Part shown: positions 33,229 through 41,258 of the stretch, in pieces | Numbering within the stretch: the first letter of the stretch is position 1 | Layout of the letters: the number at the start of each line of letters is the position of its first letter | From: Pilimelia columellifera | Lineage (GTDB): Bacteria > Actinomycetota > Actinomycetes > Mycobacteriales > Micromonosporaceae | DNA length: 64,000 bases | NCBI RefSeq assembly: GCF_039532605.1 | Contig: NZ_BAAARY010000015.1 | Span: 1 to 64,000, forward strand | Direction: 5' to 3' | The notes under the pieces: generated by a model | What the model was told of the DNA's origin: nothing | Seen by the model: the letters and a program-made list of their open reading frames with translations, nothing else | Databases searched by the model: none | Program-made: the position numbers and the translations under genes

Positions 33229-34304
33229 CAGGCGCCCTTTCCAGTCATTTCGACCATGATGAACCCGATCACCACGGCCATGATGACCGCGACGACGAAG
33301 GTGGCCGGGGCGAACCGGGCGGCGAAGCGTCGCCCGAACACGCCGGACTGCATCGAGATCAGCTTGAGGTCGACCATCGGGCCGACGGTGAGGAACACCA
33401 GGCGCGAGGTCAGCGAGAACTGCGACAGCGAGGCGGCGACGAAAGCGTCGGCCTCCGAGCAGATCGACAACAGGACGGCCAGGATCGCCAACGCGAGAAT
33501 GGCCAGGACCTCGTTCTCGGCCAGCGTGAGCATCCACTTCTCCGGGATGACGACGTTGATGAACGCCGCGGCCGCGGCGCCGACGACCAGGAACCCGCCG
33601 GCGTGGATGATGTCGTGCCGCATGGACGTCCAGAACGCCCGCGCCTTGGAGACGTTCTCCAGGTCGGGCCGGCGGGGCAGCTTGATCCACTCCTGTTTGC
33701 CGAGCCGCGTCCAGAGCCAGCCCATGATCATGGCAACGACCAGGCCAGCGGCCCCACGGGCGACCGCCATCTCAGGATTGTTCGGGAACGCCACCACGGT
33801 GGCCGTCAACACGATCGGGTTGATCGCGGGGGCGGCCAGCAGGAACGCCAACGCCGCCGCCGGGGTCACGCCGCGCCGGATGAGGGAGCCGGCGATCGGC
33901 ACCGCGCCGCACTCGCAGCCCGGCAGGACGACGCCGGCCACGCTGGCCACCGGCACCGCCAACGCCGGGTGACGCGGCAGCGCCTTCGCCCAGAACGAGC
34001 GGGGCACGTACACGGCGATGACCGCCGACAGCGCCACCCCGAAGACCAGGAACGGCATCGCCTGGACGAGCACCGATACGAAGACGGTGGTCCAGGCGGC
34101 CAGAGCCGGCGCGGAGAGCGCGGAAGCGACCTGGTCCCGGAAGATCACCAGGGCGATGAGGACGACGGCGAGCACCTCAACCGAGCCGATCCGGTCGCCG
34201 AACAGCCGTGGCTTGCCGTGATCGTGGTCATGGCCATGGGCGTGATCGTGCGCCTCGTCGGCTTTCGCGGGAGAGGCGTTGGCTCGTGGTGTGGTCGCGG
34301 TCAC
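33228..34304 (-). CDS. UPF0718/DUF318-family permease with His-rich N-terminus
   Basis: 358 residues, about eight TM helices. The cytosolic N-terminus has 'HDHAHGHDHDHGK', likely metal-binding. The conserved 'GCECGAVP' C-x-C turn and 'LAAPAINPIVL' are family signatures. The location opposite the znu-zur operon, the His-rich tail and the TIGR03943 partner point to zinc or another divalent metal; direction of transport is unknown. A TAGGAT -10-like element lies just upstream (34310-34320 region, leftward). Confidence 0.82.
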   Translation of the reverse strand: MTATTPRANASPAKADEAHDHAHGHDHDHGKPRLFGDRIGSVEVLAVVLIALVIFRDQVASALSAPALAAWTTVFVSVLVQAMPFLVFGVALSAVIAVYVPRSFWAKALPRHPALAVPVASVAGVVLPGCECGAVPIAGSLIRRGVTPAAALAFLLAAPAINPIVLTATVVAFPNNPEMAVARGAAGLVVAMIMGWLWTRLGKQEWIKLPRRPDLENVSKARAFWTSMRHDIIHAGGFLVVGAAAAAFINVVIPEKWMLTLAENEVLAILALAILAVLLSICSEADAFVAASLSQFSLTSRLVFLTVGPMVDLKLISMQSGVFGRRFAARFAPATFVVAVIMAVVIGFIMVEMTGKGA

Positions 34305-34380
34305 GTCAGGATCCTAGGGATTCACAAGGGGCAATGGAATAGTCGGCTAGGGGCAGCTCAGGCTACTTCTCCATGCAGTC

Positions 34381-34514
34381 AGGCGACCACTCTCCGTTCG
34401 GGCCGAGATCGACCGGCCAGCGGCGTCCGGACCGAGCCCGCCGACGCCCACGGTGTTAGCGTCGGCGCTGGGCCGGTTCGGTCGCCTCTCATCTCGGTCA
34501 ACTGACGTTCGGAG
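34381..34514 (+). promoter_or_regulatory. Candidate structured 5' leader with two exclusive folds
   Basis: Nested helices: P1 34381-34388/34480-34487 (8 bp perfect), P2 34411-34422/34466-34479 (12 bp, two bulges), P3 34441-34447/34459-34465 (7 bp). An alternative pairs 34403-34409 with 34491-34497 and 34392-34396 with the SD region 34510-34514; this excludes P1 and hides the ykoE RBS. The layout is riboswitch-like but matches no class I know, and the TPP consensus is absent. GC-rich chance pairing is possible. Confidence 0.35.
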
Positions 34515-34521
34515 TGCGAAG

Positions 34522-35109
34522 ATGCGGGACACCAATCGTCGTTGGCGAACCGTCGACGTGCTGGTCGTCTCGGTGCTGGCCGTCGCCTTCGGGGTCGTCT
34601 TCTGGGCCTGGGGCCTGCTGTGGAACGGCCCGTTCGCCGCCGTGTTCGGCGCGTTCAAGCCTGCCTCCGCCATCGTCTACGGGGTGTGGCTGCTGCCCGC
34701 CGTGGTCGGACCACTGGTGATCCGGAAACCGGGCGCCGGCCTGTTCTGCGAGGTCCTGGCGGCGATCGTGTCCGCCCTGCTGGGGTCGGCCTGGGGACTG
34801 ACAGTCGTCATCTACGGCCTGGCGCAGGGAATCGCCGGCGAGGCCGCCTTCGCCGCGCTGTGGTACCGGTCGTTCCGGCTGCCGGTGGCCGTCGCCGCCG
34901 GGGCGTTGGCCGGGCTGGCCGCCGCCGGGCTCGACCTGGTCAACTACTACCCAACCTGGAGCACCGACTGGAAGCTGCTCTACACCGGGCTCGTCATGCT
35001 CAGCGCCGCGCTGGTGGCCGGGGCCGGCGGGTGGCTGCTGACCAGGGCGCTGGCCCGCACCGGCGTCCTCCGGCGCTTCCCGTCCGGCCGTGACGTCGTG
35101 AAGATCTGA
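34522..35109 (+). CDS. ykoE: ECF transporter S component, YkoE-like
   Basis: 195 residues, five or six TM helices, few charged residues. 'FGAFKPASAIVYGVWLLPAV' and the 'GLDLVNYYPTWSTDWKL' loop match YkoE substrate-binding subunits, linked to thiamine or its hydroxymethylpyrimidine precursor. ATG at 34522 with GGAG at 34511-34514. It heads a three-gene ECF importer; the leader is described separately. Confidence 0.8.
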   Translation: MRDTNRRWRTVDVLVVSVLAVAFGVVFWAWGLLWNGPFAAVFGAFKPASAIVYGVWLLPAVVGPLVIRKPGAGLFCEVLAAIVSALLGSAWGLTVVIYGLAQGIAGEAAFAALWYRSFRLPVAVAAGALAGLAAAGLDLVNYYPTWSTDWKLLYTGLVMLSAALVAGAGGWLLTRALARTGVLRRFPSGRDVVKI

Positions 35110-35119
35110 CCGCGGTCAG

Positions 35120-36565
35120 GTGGTAGAGGTCCAGGTCCGCGACCTCGGCTGGCGGCACGCCGGACGCCGTGAGTGGGCGTTACGTGGTCTGGACCTCACG
35201 ATCCCCTCAGGCCAGCGGGTGCTGCTGTTGGGAGCGTCCGGGTCGGGCAAGAGCACCCTGCTGCGTGCCCTGGCCGGTCTGCTGGCGGCGGACTCCGGCG
35301 ACGGCGAGGGCGAGGCGCTGCTCGACGGCGTCCCGGTCGCCAGGGCCCGCGAACGCGTCGGGATCGTCTTCCAGGACCCGCAGACCCAGCTCGTCCTCTC
35401 CCGCTGCGGCGACGACGTCGCGTTCGGCCTCGAGAACCGGGGCGTGCCGCCGGAGCGGATCTGGCCCCAGGTCGCCAGGGCGCTGCGCCGGGTCGGCTTC
35501 CCGTACCACCTCGACCACTCCACGGCGGCGCTGTCCGGCGGCGAACAACAACGCCTCGCCCTGGCCGGCGCCCTGGCCACCGACCCCGGCCTGCTCCTGC
35601 TCGACGAACCCACCGCCAACCTCGACCCCGCCGGGGCGGCGCTGGTGCGGACGGCGCTCGCCGAGGCGGTCCGGGCCGACACCACCGTCGTCCTGGTGGA
35701 GCACCGGATCGCGGCGGCGCTGCCACTGGTGGACCGGGTGGTCGCCCTGGGGCCCGGCGGCGGCCTGCTGGCCGACGGCCCGCCGGAGACCGTGTTCGCC
35801 GACCACGGCCCGGCCCTCGCCGCCGCGGGCGTATGGGTTCCCGGACATCCGCTGCCCCGGCTCCCCGCTGCGGGCCCCGCCGGCGCGCCGCTGCTGAGCG
35901 CCGAGAAGGTCCGGTACCGGCGTCACGGCGCGGACCGGGACGCCCTCCCCGCCGTCGACGCGGTCGTCCGAGAGGGCGAGGCGCTGGCCGTCGTCGGCCC
36001 CAACGGCGGCGGCAAGTCGACGCTGGCGCTGCTGCTCGGCGGCCTTATCGCCCCGACCTCAGGGGTGCTGCGTGCCGCCGAAGACCTTGCCGCCGGCCTG
36101 GACGGGCCGCCGCACCGCTGGCCCGCCACCGGCCTGTCCGCGCGGATCGGCTCGGTGTTCCAGAACCCGGAACACCAGTTCGTCCGCGCCAACGTCCGTG
36201 ACGAGCTGGCGTTGGGACCGCGGCTCGCCGGGCATCCGCGCGAGCACGTCGACGCCACCGTTGACGACCTGCTCGACCGCCTCGGGCTGGCGGCGCTGGC
36301 GGCGGCGAACCCGTTCACGCTCTCCGGCGGGCAGGCCCGGCGACTCAGCGTCGGCGCGGCGCTGGCAGCCGCCCCCCGGGTGCTGGTGCTCGACGAGCCC
36401 ACCTTCGGCCAGGACCGCAACACCTGGATCGCCCTGGTCCAGCTGCTGGCGGGCCTACGCGACGCTGGCGCGGCGATCGTCGCCGTCACCCACGACGACG
36501 AGCTGCTGGCGACCCTCGCCGACCGGGTAATGAGCCTGGGCGGCCCGCCGACGGGCGAGCGATGA
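35120..36565 (+). CDS. ykoD: ECF transporter double ATPase, YkoD-like
   Basis: 481 residues with two ABC ATPase domains in tandem: first Walker A 'GASGSGKST' and signature 'LSGGEQQR' (residues 1-230), second 'GPNGGGKST' and 'LSGGQARR' (about 255-475), each with an EP Walker B ('LLLLDEP', 'VLVLDEP'). Fused A1-A2 subunits are typical of ykoEDC importers. GTG start 10 bp after ykoE; the stop overlaps ykoC. Confidence 0.9.
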   Translation: MVEVQVRDLGWRHAGRREWALRGLDLTIPSGQRVLLLGASGSGKSTLLRALAGLLAADSGDGEGEALLDGVPVARARERVGIVFQDPQTQLVLSRCGDDVAFGLENRGVPPERIWPQVARALRRVGFPYHLDHSTAALSGGEQQRLALAGALATDPGLLLLDEPTANLDPAGAALVRTALAEAVRADTTVVLVEHRIAAALPLVDRVVALGPGGGLLADGPPETVFADHGPALAAAGVWVPGHPLPRLPAAGPAGAPLLSAEKVRYRRHGADRDALPAVDAVVREGEALAVVGPNGGGKSTLALLLGGLIAPTSGVLRAAEDLAAGLDGPPHRWPATGLSARIGSVFQNPEHQFVRANVRDELALGPRLAGHPREHVDATVDDLLDRLGLAALAAANPFTLSGGQARRLSVGAALAAAPRVLVLDEPTFGQDRNTWIALVQLLAGLRDAGAAIVAVTHDDELLATLADRVMSLGGPPTGER

Positions 36566-37320
36566 CCCGGCGCGCCGCGCTGACCAGGCGCAACCCGTTG
36601 GCGCGGGTCGGCGCGGCGCTGCTGTTCAGCCTGCCGCTGTTGAGCACCCTGGACCCGTTGACACCGACGCTCGCGATCGCGGTATCGATAGCCGTCGCCG
36701 GCGCCTTCGGGGTGAGCGTGGCGGCGTTGACGCGGCGGTCCGGGCCGCTGCTGTTGGGGGCCGTCGGCGTGCTGTTCAGCGTCGTCCCGTTCGCCGAGCC
36801 GCATGGCCAGGTCGTCGCCGCCGTCGGACCATTGGAGATCACCGACGGCGTGCTGGTCGACGCTGTCGGGCTGGGCCTGCGGGTGCTCGCCGTCGCACTG
36901 CCCGGGGTGATCGTCCTGGCCACGATGGACCCCACCGACCTCGCCGACGCCCTCACCCAGAACGCCCGGCTGCCGGCCCGGTTCGCGTACGGGTCGCTGG
37001 CGGCGCTGCGACTGCTGCCGCTGCTGCGTTCCCAGTGGCAGCAGCTCGTCCTGGCCCGGCGCTCGCGGGGTCTGTCGCCTGGCCGTAACCCCGCCGCACA
37101 GGCGCGAAGCCTCGGCGGCGTGGCGTTCTCCCTGCTGGTGGGCGCGATCCGGGATGGGGAAAGGCTGGCCACCGCCATGGACGCCCGCGGCTTCGACGCC
37201 GGCATCGCCCGCACCGCGGCCAGACAGCAACGCTTCACCGGAGGCGACTGGGCGTTGGTGGCGGGCGCGGCGGCGTTCGCCGCAACGATCCTGATGATCA
37301 CCGCGGGCCTGGGCATGTGA
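36562..37320 (+). CDS. ykoC: ECF transporter T component, YkoC-like
   Basis: 252 residues, about five TM helices, start in an ATGA overlap with the ATPase. The cytosolic coupling helix has 'LVLARRSRGLSPG', the Ala-Arg-Gly type motif of EcfT, plus a second 'ATAMDARGFD' motif. It links the double ATPase with YkoE. A nested hairpin follows the stop. Confidence 0.88.
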   Translation: MTRRAALTRRNPLARVGAALLFSLPLLSTLDPLTPTLAIAVSIAVAGAFGVSVAALTRRSGPLLLGAVGVLFSVVPFAEPHGQVVAAVGPLEITDGVLVDAVGLGLRVLAVALPGVIVLATMDPTDLADALTQNARLPARFAYGSLAALRLLPLLRSQWQQLVLARRSRGLSPGRNPAAQARSLGGVAFSLLVGAIRDGERLATAMDARGFDAGIARTAARQQRFTGGDWALVAGAAAFAATILMITAGLGM

Positions 37321-37361
37321 CCTCATGTGAAGGCATGACGCCTCGACATAGATGAGGTCAC
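37317..37361 (+). terminator. Hairpin after ECF operon
   Basis: 10-bp perfect arms (37317-37326, 37352-37361) enclosing a small 4-bp stem; overlaps the ykoC stop. Confidence 0.5.
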
Positions 37362-37398
37362 CAGACAGCCGTCAGTTTGCGTATCCAGGGGACAACGC

Positions 37399-37424
37399 GT
37401 CAGGCGCCGTCACCGGCGCCTGAC
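37399..37424. terminator. Strong hairpin terminator
   Basis: 11-bp perfect arms (37399-37409, 37414-37424) with a 4-base loop, between ykoC and the lectin gene. The rest of 37321-37593 shows no gene. Confidence 0.75.
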
Positions 37425-37593
37425 AACCTGGGCGGCGCGTGTCCCAGGTGTCCCGATGTCCCGGTGTCCCGCACGTCCCGGGGACATCCCAGCAGGTTGT
37501 CCCGTATCCGGCGCCTGGTCGATGGTCATTCCCAAGCGGGCCGCACCTCGGCGGACCCACGGAACGCACCACTCGCCTCAAAGGGAGATCAGC

Positions 37594-38031
37594 ATGAAGC
37601 TCATGGCAGTCCTCGGCACCGCAGCGATCGCCGCCACACTGTTCGCCGCCCCCGCAGCCGCGGCCGCCCCGGACACCGGCGTGGCCCGCAACCTCGCCAC
37701 CGGCCGGTGCCTGGACAGCAACCACGACGGCGCCGTCTACACCCTCACCTGCAACGGCGGCAACCACCAGAACTGGCACCGGGGATCCGCCCCGCACGGC
37801 GCCACGTTCTACAACACCGCCACCGGCAAGTGTCTGGACAGCGACCGCGACGGCGCCGTCTACACCCTCGCCTGCAATGGCGGCAACAACCAGCAGTGGC
37901 GTCTCATCCGCACCGGCGCTGGCCTCCGGGTGGAGAACGTCGCCACCGGGCGGTGCCTGGACAGCAACCACGACGGCGCCGTCTACGCCATCGGCTCCAA
38001 CGGCGGCAACCACCAGAACTGGGTCTTCTAG
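37594..38031 (+). CDS. Secreted ricin-type beta-trefoil lectin, single domain
   Basis: 145 residues. ATG at 37594 behind AAGGGAG; signal peptide 'VLGTAAIAATLFAAPAAAAA'. The mature part is one beta-trefoil of three 41-residue repeats, each with 'GKCLDS/GRCLDS', 'DGAVY' and a Q-x-W-type end ('NHQNW', 'NNQQW', 'NHQNW'). There is no attached catalytic domain. It probably binds extracellular carbohydrate. The repeats are almost identical in DNA, showing recent internal duplication. Confidence 0.9.
   Translation: MKLMAVLGTAAIAATLFAAPAAAAAPDTGVARNLATGRCLDSNHDGAVYTLTCNGGNHQNWHRGSAPHGATFYNTATGKCLDSDRDGAVYTLACNGGNNQQWRLIRTGAGLRVENVATGRCLDSNHDGAVYAIGSNGGNHQNWVF
37705..37986 (+). repeat. Internal 123-bp repeats in lectin gene
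   Basis: Repeat starts at 37705, 37828 and 37951. The first 36 bases of repeats 1 and 3 are identical (37705-37740 and 37951-37986); repeat 2 differs at several bases. Confidence 0.85.
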
Positions 38032-38048
38032 ACCCAACGTTGCCCGGG

Positions 38049-38100
38049 GGCGGGGCGTGACCCACCACAGATGATCAGCTGAGGTGGGTCACGCCCCGCC
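38049..38100. terminator. Bidirectional terminator shared by convergent genes
   Basis: 18-bp perfect arms (38049-38066, 38083-38100), 16-base loop. The right arm contains the stop codon of the leftward HTH/peptidoglycan-binding gene. Confidence 0.85.
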
Positions 38101-39177
38101 AGGAGCCGACGCGGCGCGTTGCGTGTCCAGCCCAACGGATCGGCGGGCGGTCGGTCCCGGGGCGACCGCCCGGTCGCAGAATCGCTCACCGAAGTCAGCG
38201 TGGGCGAGATAGCGGCGATGCGCGGCCCGAATGTTCCATTCCGGATCCAATGCCAGCAGCCGGGTACCCTCGAGCTGTTTGATCATCTGGTCGGTGAGCT
38301 GGAAGACGCCCCACGAATGGGTGCCGTCGGCGTTCGCTGCCGCGCTCAACGCCTCAAGGTGGGAACGGCACTCGGCCACCCGGACCGCGAGGTCTGGCGC
38401 CTCGACGAACACCTGCCGGATACGCGCCTCAACCTGATCACGGGGCCACGAGCGCAGCGGCACCGTGCCGGCGTACAGGGCTTTCTTGGTGGCGTCGTCC
38501 GCCTGCCCTGTGACCGGGAGATTAGCCAGCGCCTGGTACGCCGAGACCTTACTCTGCGTGATCGGCCCAAAGCTGCCGTCAATCTCGATTTCGGCGCCAG
38601 CCTTCAACAGCAGCCGCTGCAGCTCGCTGACACAGCCATCCGTCCGGCCGAGGGCCACGGGCTCGGCGCAGGCGCCGCTTAGCAACGGTTCCACACCCCC
38701 AGCCGTCGCCCGGGCGTTCGGCCACCACGCGGCCGTGGCGGCGATCATCGCAAGCAACGTGAGCACGGTGACGGCCCAGCCGCGGCCCGTCCGCGCGACA
38801 TTGCCCCATGCGGTCAACGAGCGCGTCCGTTTGCTGACCGGGAGGTCCGCCCTGGCGGTCGAGACATCGGCCTTAGCGGTCCGGAGCTCCGCGTTGGCGG
38901 TGGGCACGTTTGCGACCTGGGTCGGTTCAGGGCCTGGAAGCCCGCCGGCCGCGGCGCGCCGCCAGGTGTCGTGGAGCCGCCGGCGTTCGTCGTCGCTGGC
39001 CCCGCAACACCGGGCTATTCGTTCCACCGCGCTGAAGTCTGGCGGCGCAGCCTCGCCCTGGCAGTACCTGTGCAGCGCGGACTTGCTGATGTGGACCCGC
39101 CGAGCGATGACGTCGTAGCTCAGGCCGCTGCGCGTCTTCAGGCTGGTGAGCAACGATGGCAAGGTCTCCGCCGACAT
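38089..39177 (-). CDS. HTH-TM-peptidoglycan-binding-lysozyme-like fusion protein
   Basis: 362 residues; start at 39177 supported by GGAGGGG six bases upstream. Domains in order: XRE-type HTH (about 5-65, 'LSYDVIARRVHISKSALHRY'), a linker with repeated 'TAKADVSTARADL' (about 95-115), one TM helix (about 134-151, 'AVTVLTLLAMIAATAAWW'), an outside PG_binding_1 domain (about 170-235, 'LQRLLLKAGAEIEIDGSFGP'), and a lysozyme/transglycosylase-like end with 'VAECRSHLEALS' and 'SWGVFQLTD'. It could link wall state to gene control, or the HTH could be a membrane-tethered DNA anchor. Function is not established. Confidence 0.75.
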   Translation of the reverse strand: MSAETLPSLLTSLKTRSGLSYDVIARRVHISKSALHRYCQGEAAPPDFSAVERIARCCGASDDERRRLHDTWRRAAAGGLPGPEPTQVANVPTANAELRTAKADVSTARADLPVSKRTRSLTAWGNVARTGRGWAVTVLTLLAMIAATAAWWPNARATAGGVEPLLSGACAEPVALGRTDGCVSELQRLLLKAGAEIEIDGSFGPITQSKVSAYQALANLPVTGQADDATKKALYAGTVPLRSWPRDQVEARIRQVFVEAPDLAVRVAECRSHLEALSAAANADGTHSWGVFQLTDQMIKQLEGTRLLALDPEWNIRAAHRRYLAHADFGERFCDRAVAPGPTARRSVGLDTQRAASAPGGA

Positions 39178-39643
39178 AGCACCCCTCCGAGCTTCACGGT
39201 TCGCCAGATTCGACACGGCCTCGATGCGCTGCATGATACCGACAGATAGGTCCACAATGGCAGGACCAATCGCGATCGGGCTTGCGGCTGCGGCGTCGGC
39301 TGGCTACGCCGCAGCCGCCCCCTCACCGCACCTGCCCTGGCTGCCTCCAGCTCCGGGTCCCACCGTCAGCCGCCTTGCCGGGCCCGCACGGTCACAGCCA
39401 GAACAGCTTGTCCGGCAAGCCGTCACCGCCGGCTGTCAACGCCGCGAACGCTTGGCCCGCAGCCGTCGACGGAGCCAGGACCGGCAGCACGGCAGCGCCG
39501 AGCGCAAACAGTCGCCACGCACCGGTCCCGGGTGGCGCGCAGCCGAAAGTTCAAGACCTATGTGGATGGAGGCGCGCCCCGTGGCTTTTCGTTCAGATCA
39601 ACTGAACGAACGTCTGACGCGGGTGTAGCAGAAGGCCGAGCGC
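39178..39643. other. Intergenic region upstream of uppS end
   Basis: 466 bp with no supported gene. A leftward open stretch ending at TGA 39392-39394 reads 'AWRLFALGAAVLPVLAPSTA' and on to DKLFWL, membrane-like, but lacks a start codon after the preceding stop; it may be a gene relic. No hairpin terminator was seen. Confidence 0.5.
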
Positions 39644-40450
39644 TTACGGGGCCGGCGGGGGGACCGGGTTCGGCAGCGCGCCGCCAAAGCGGCGGTCCCG
39701 CTGGGCGTACAGCTCACAGGCGTGCCACAGGTGCCGGCGGTCGAAGTCCGGCCACAACGTGTCCAGGTAGACGAGTTCGGCGTAGGCGGACTGCCAGATG
39801 AGGAAGTTGGACGTGCGCTGCTCACCCGAAGGTCGTAGGAACAGGTCCACCGCGGGCACCTCCGGGTGGTAGAGGTACCTGGCGAACGTCTTCTCGTTGA
39901 CCTTCGCCGGATCGAGGCGGCCGGCGGCCACGTCGCGGCCGATGGCGGCCGCCGCGTCGGCGATCTCGGCCTGCCCGCCGTAGTTCACGCAGAACTGCAA
40001 GGTCAGGGTGCGGTTGTCGGCCGACATCCGCTCGGCGGTCTCCAGCTCGGAGATGACGCTCTTCCACAGCCGCCCGCGCCGCCCGGACCACACCACCCGC
40101 ACGCCCAGGTCGACCAGCTGGTCACGGCGGCGCCGGATGACGTCCCGGTTGAAGCCCATGAGGAAACGCACCTCGTCCGGGGAGCGCTTCCAGTTCTCGG
40201 TCGAGAACGCGTACGCCGACAGGTACGGGATCCCCGCCTCGATGGCGCCCTCGACCGCGTCGAACAGCGAAAGCTCGCCGCGGGTGTGCCCCTCGGTGCG
40301 CGGCAGTCCGCGTTCCTTGGCCCACCGGCCGTTGCCGTCCATGACCAGCGCCACATGCTTGGGCATCGCGGCTGGCGGCAGCGCGGGCGGGCGGGCGCCG
40401 GACGGGTGCGGGGTGGGCGCGAGCGCCGGGCGACGGGACGTACGGATCAC
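39644..40450 (-). CDS. uppS: Isoprenyl (undecaprenyl) diphosphate synthase
   Basis: 268 residues, cis-prenyltransferase making the lipid carrier for cell-wall synthesis. Signature 'VMDGNGRWAKERG' with the catalytic Asp, 'YAFSTENWKR', and 'DLFLRPSGEQRTSNFLIWQ'. GTG at 40450 with GGAGG upstream, overlapping the recO stop; longer starts would lie inside recO. An Arg/Pro-rich N-terminal tail of about 35 residues precedes the domain. Confidence 0.95.
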   Translation of the reverse strand: MIRTSRRPALAPTPHPSGARPPALPPAAMPKHVALVMDGNGRWAKERGLPRTEGHTRGELSLFDAVEGAIEAGIPYLSAYAFSTENWKRSPDEVRFLMGFNRDVIRRRRDQLVDLGVRVVWSGRRGRLWKSVISELETAERMSADNRTLTLQFCVNYGGQAEIADAAAAIGRDVAAGRLDPAKVNEKTFARYLYHPEVPAVDLFLRPSGEQRTSNFLIWQSAYAELVYLDTLWPDFDRRHLWHACELYAQRDRRFGGALPNPVPPPAP

Positions 40451-41247
40451 TGGTCCTCCGGGGTTGCGGGCGGGACGGCGCGGCGGGTCGGGCCGCCACG
40501 ATCGACCAACGGTAGTGAACGCATGCCACGCTCCAGGTGCCACTGCAACAGGGCGGCGGTGAGCCCGCCGCACTCGCGCCGCGGGCCGGCGCCGGCGGCG
40601 TCGGCGGTGGTCCAGTCCCCGTTGGCCAGGGCGAGCATGAGGGCCAACGTGGCCGGGGCGGGGTGGGTGGCGCCGGGCGGACGGCAGTGGCCGCAGACCG
40701 CGCCGCCGGATGAGATCGCGAAGGCGCCGTGCGGCCCTTCGGCCCCGCAGACCGCGCAGGCGACCAGGGCCGGCGCCCAGCCGGCGACGGTCATCGCCCG
40801 CAGCAGGTAGGCGTCGAGGACCAGGTCGCCGTCGTGTGCCGCCTCAGCCAGGGCGCGCAGCGCGCCGAGGGTGAGCTGGAACAGACGCAGCGCCGGCTCC
40901 TGCTCGACCGGGGTGAGCCGTTCGGCGGTCTCGGCGACGGCGCTCGCGACGGTGTAACGGGGGTAGTCGCCGCTGAGCCGGCGGCCGAACAGGTCGATGC
41001 TCTCGGCCTGGCTCACCGTGTGCAGGCCGATCTTGCCGGGGTCACCGACGAGTTGCAGGTCGACATGCCCGAACGGCTCCAGTCGGGCCCCGAATTTCGA
41101 CGTGGTACGCCGCACCCCCCGGGCGACGGCCCGGACCCGACCGTGCCGGCGGGTCAGCAGGGTGATGATCCGGTCGGCCTCGCCGAGCTTCTGCGCCCGC
41201 AGCACCACCGCGTCGTCGCGGTAGAGCGGGCGGCGCATCCCGGCCAT
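40447..41247 (-). CDS. recO: DNA repair protein RecO
   Basis: 266 residues. N-terminal OB fold ('YRDDAVVLRAQKLGEADRII'), helical middle and a C-terminal zinc-finger-like C-x2-C...C-x2-C ('CAVC', 'CGHC'). RecO loads RecA on SSB-coated single-stranded DNA in RecF-pathway repair. It lies 11 bp after era and overlaps uppS, the standard actinobacterial order. Confidence 0.94.
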   Translation of the reverse strand: MAGMRRPLYRDDAVVLRAQKLGEADRIITLLTRRHGRVRAVARGVRRTTSKFGARLEPFGHVDLQLVGDPGKIGLHTVSQAESIDLFGRRLSGDYPRYTVASAVAETAERLTPVEQEPALRLFQLTLGALRALAEAAHDGDLVLDAYLLRAMTVAGWAPALVACAVCGAEGPHGAFAISSGGAVCGHCRPPGATHPAPATLALMLALANGDWTTADAAGAGPRRECGGLTAALLQWHLERGMRSLPLVDRGGPTRRAVPPATPEDQ

Positions 41248-41258
41248 GGGACAGCGCC

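Noticed and set aside
31786..33972. Rightward open frame of over 700 codons across arsR, zur and the permease pair
   Set aside because: Out of frame with four recognisable genes; low-complexity Arg/Ala/Thr content.
34305..34521. TPP riboswitch before ykoE
   Set aside because: The CUGAGA and other conserved TPP-aptamer segments are absent; only an unassigned structure is seen.
39146..39628. Rightward open frames between the HTH fusion gene and uppS
   Set aside because: Low-complexity Pro/Arg/Ser translation, no RBS, no family.
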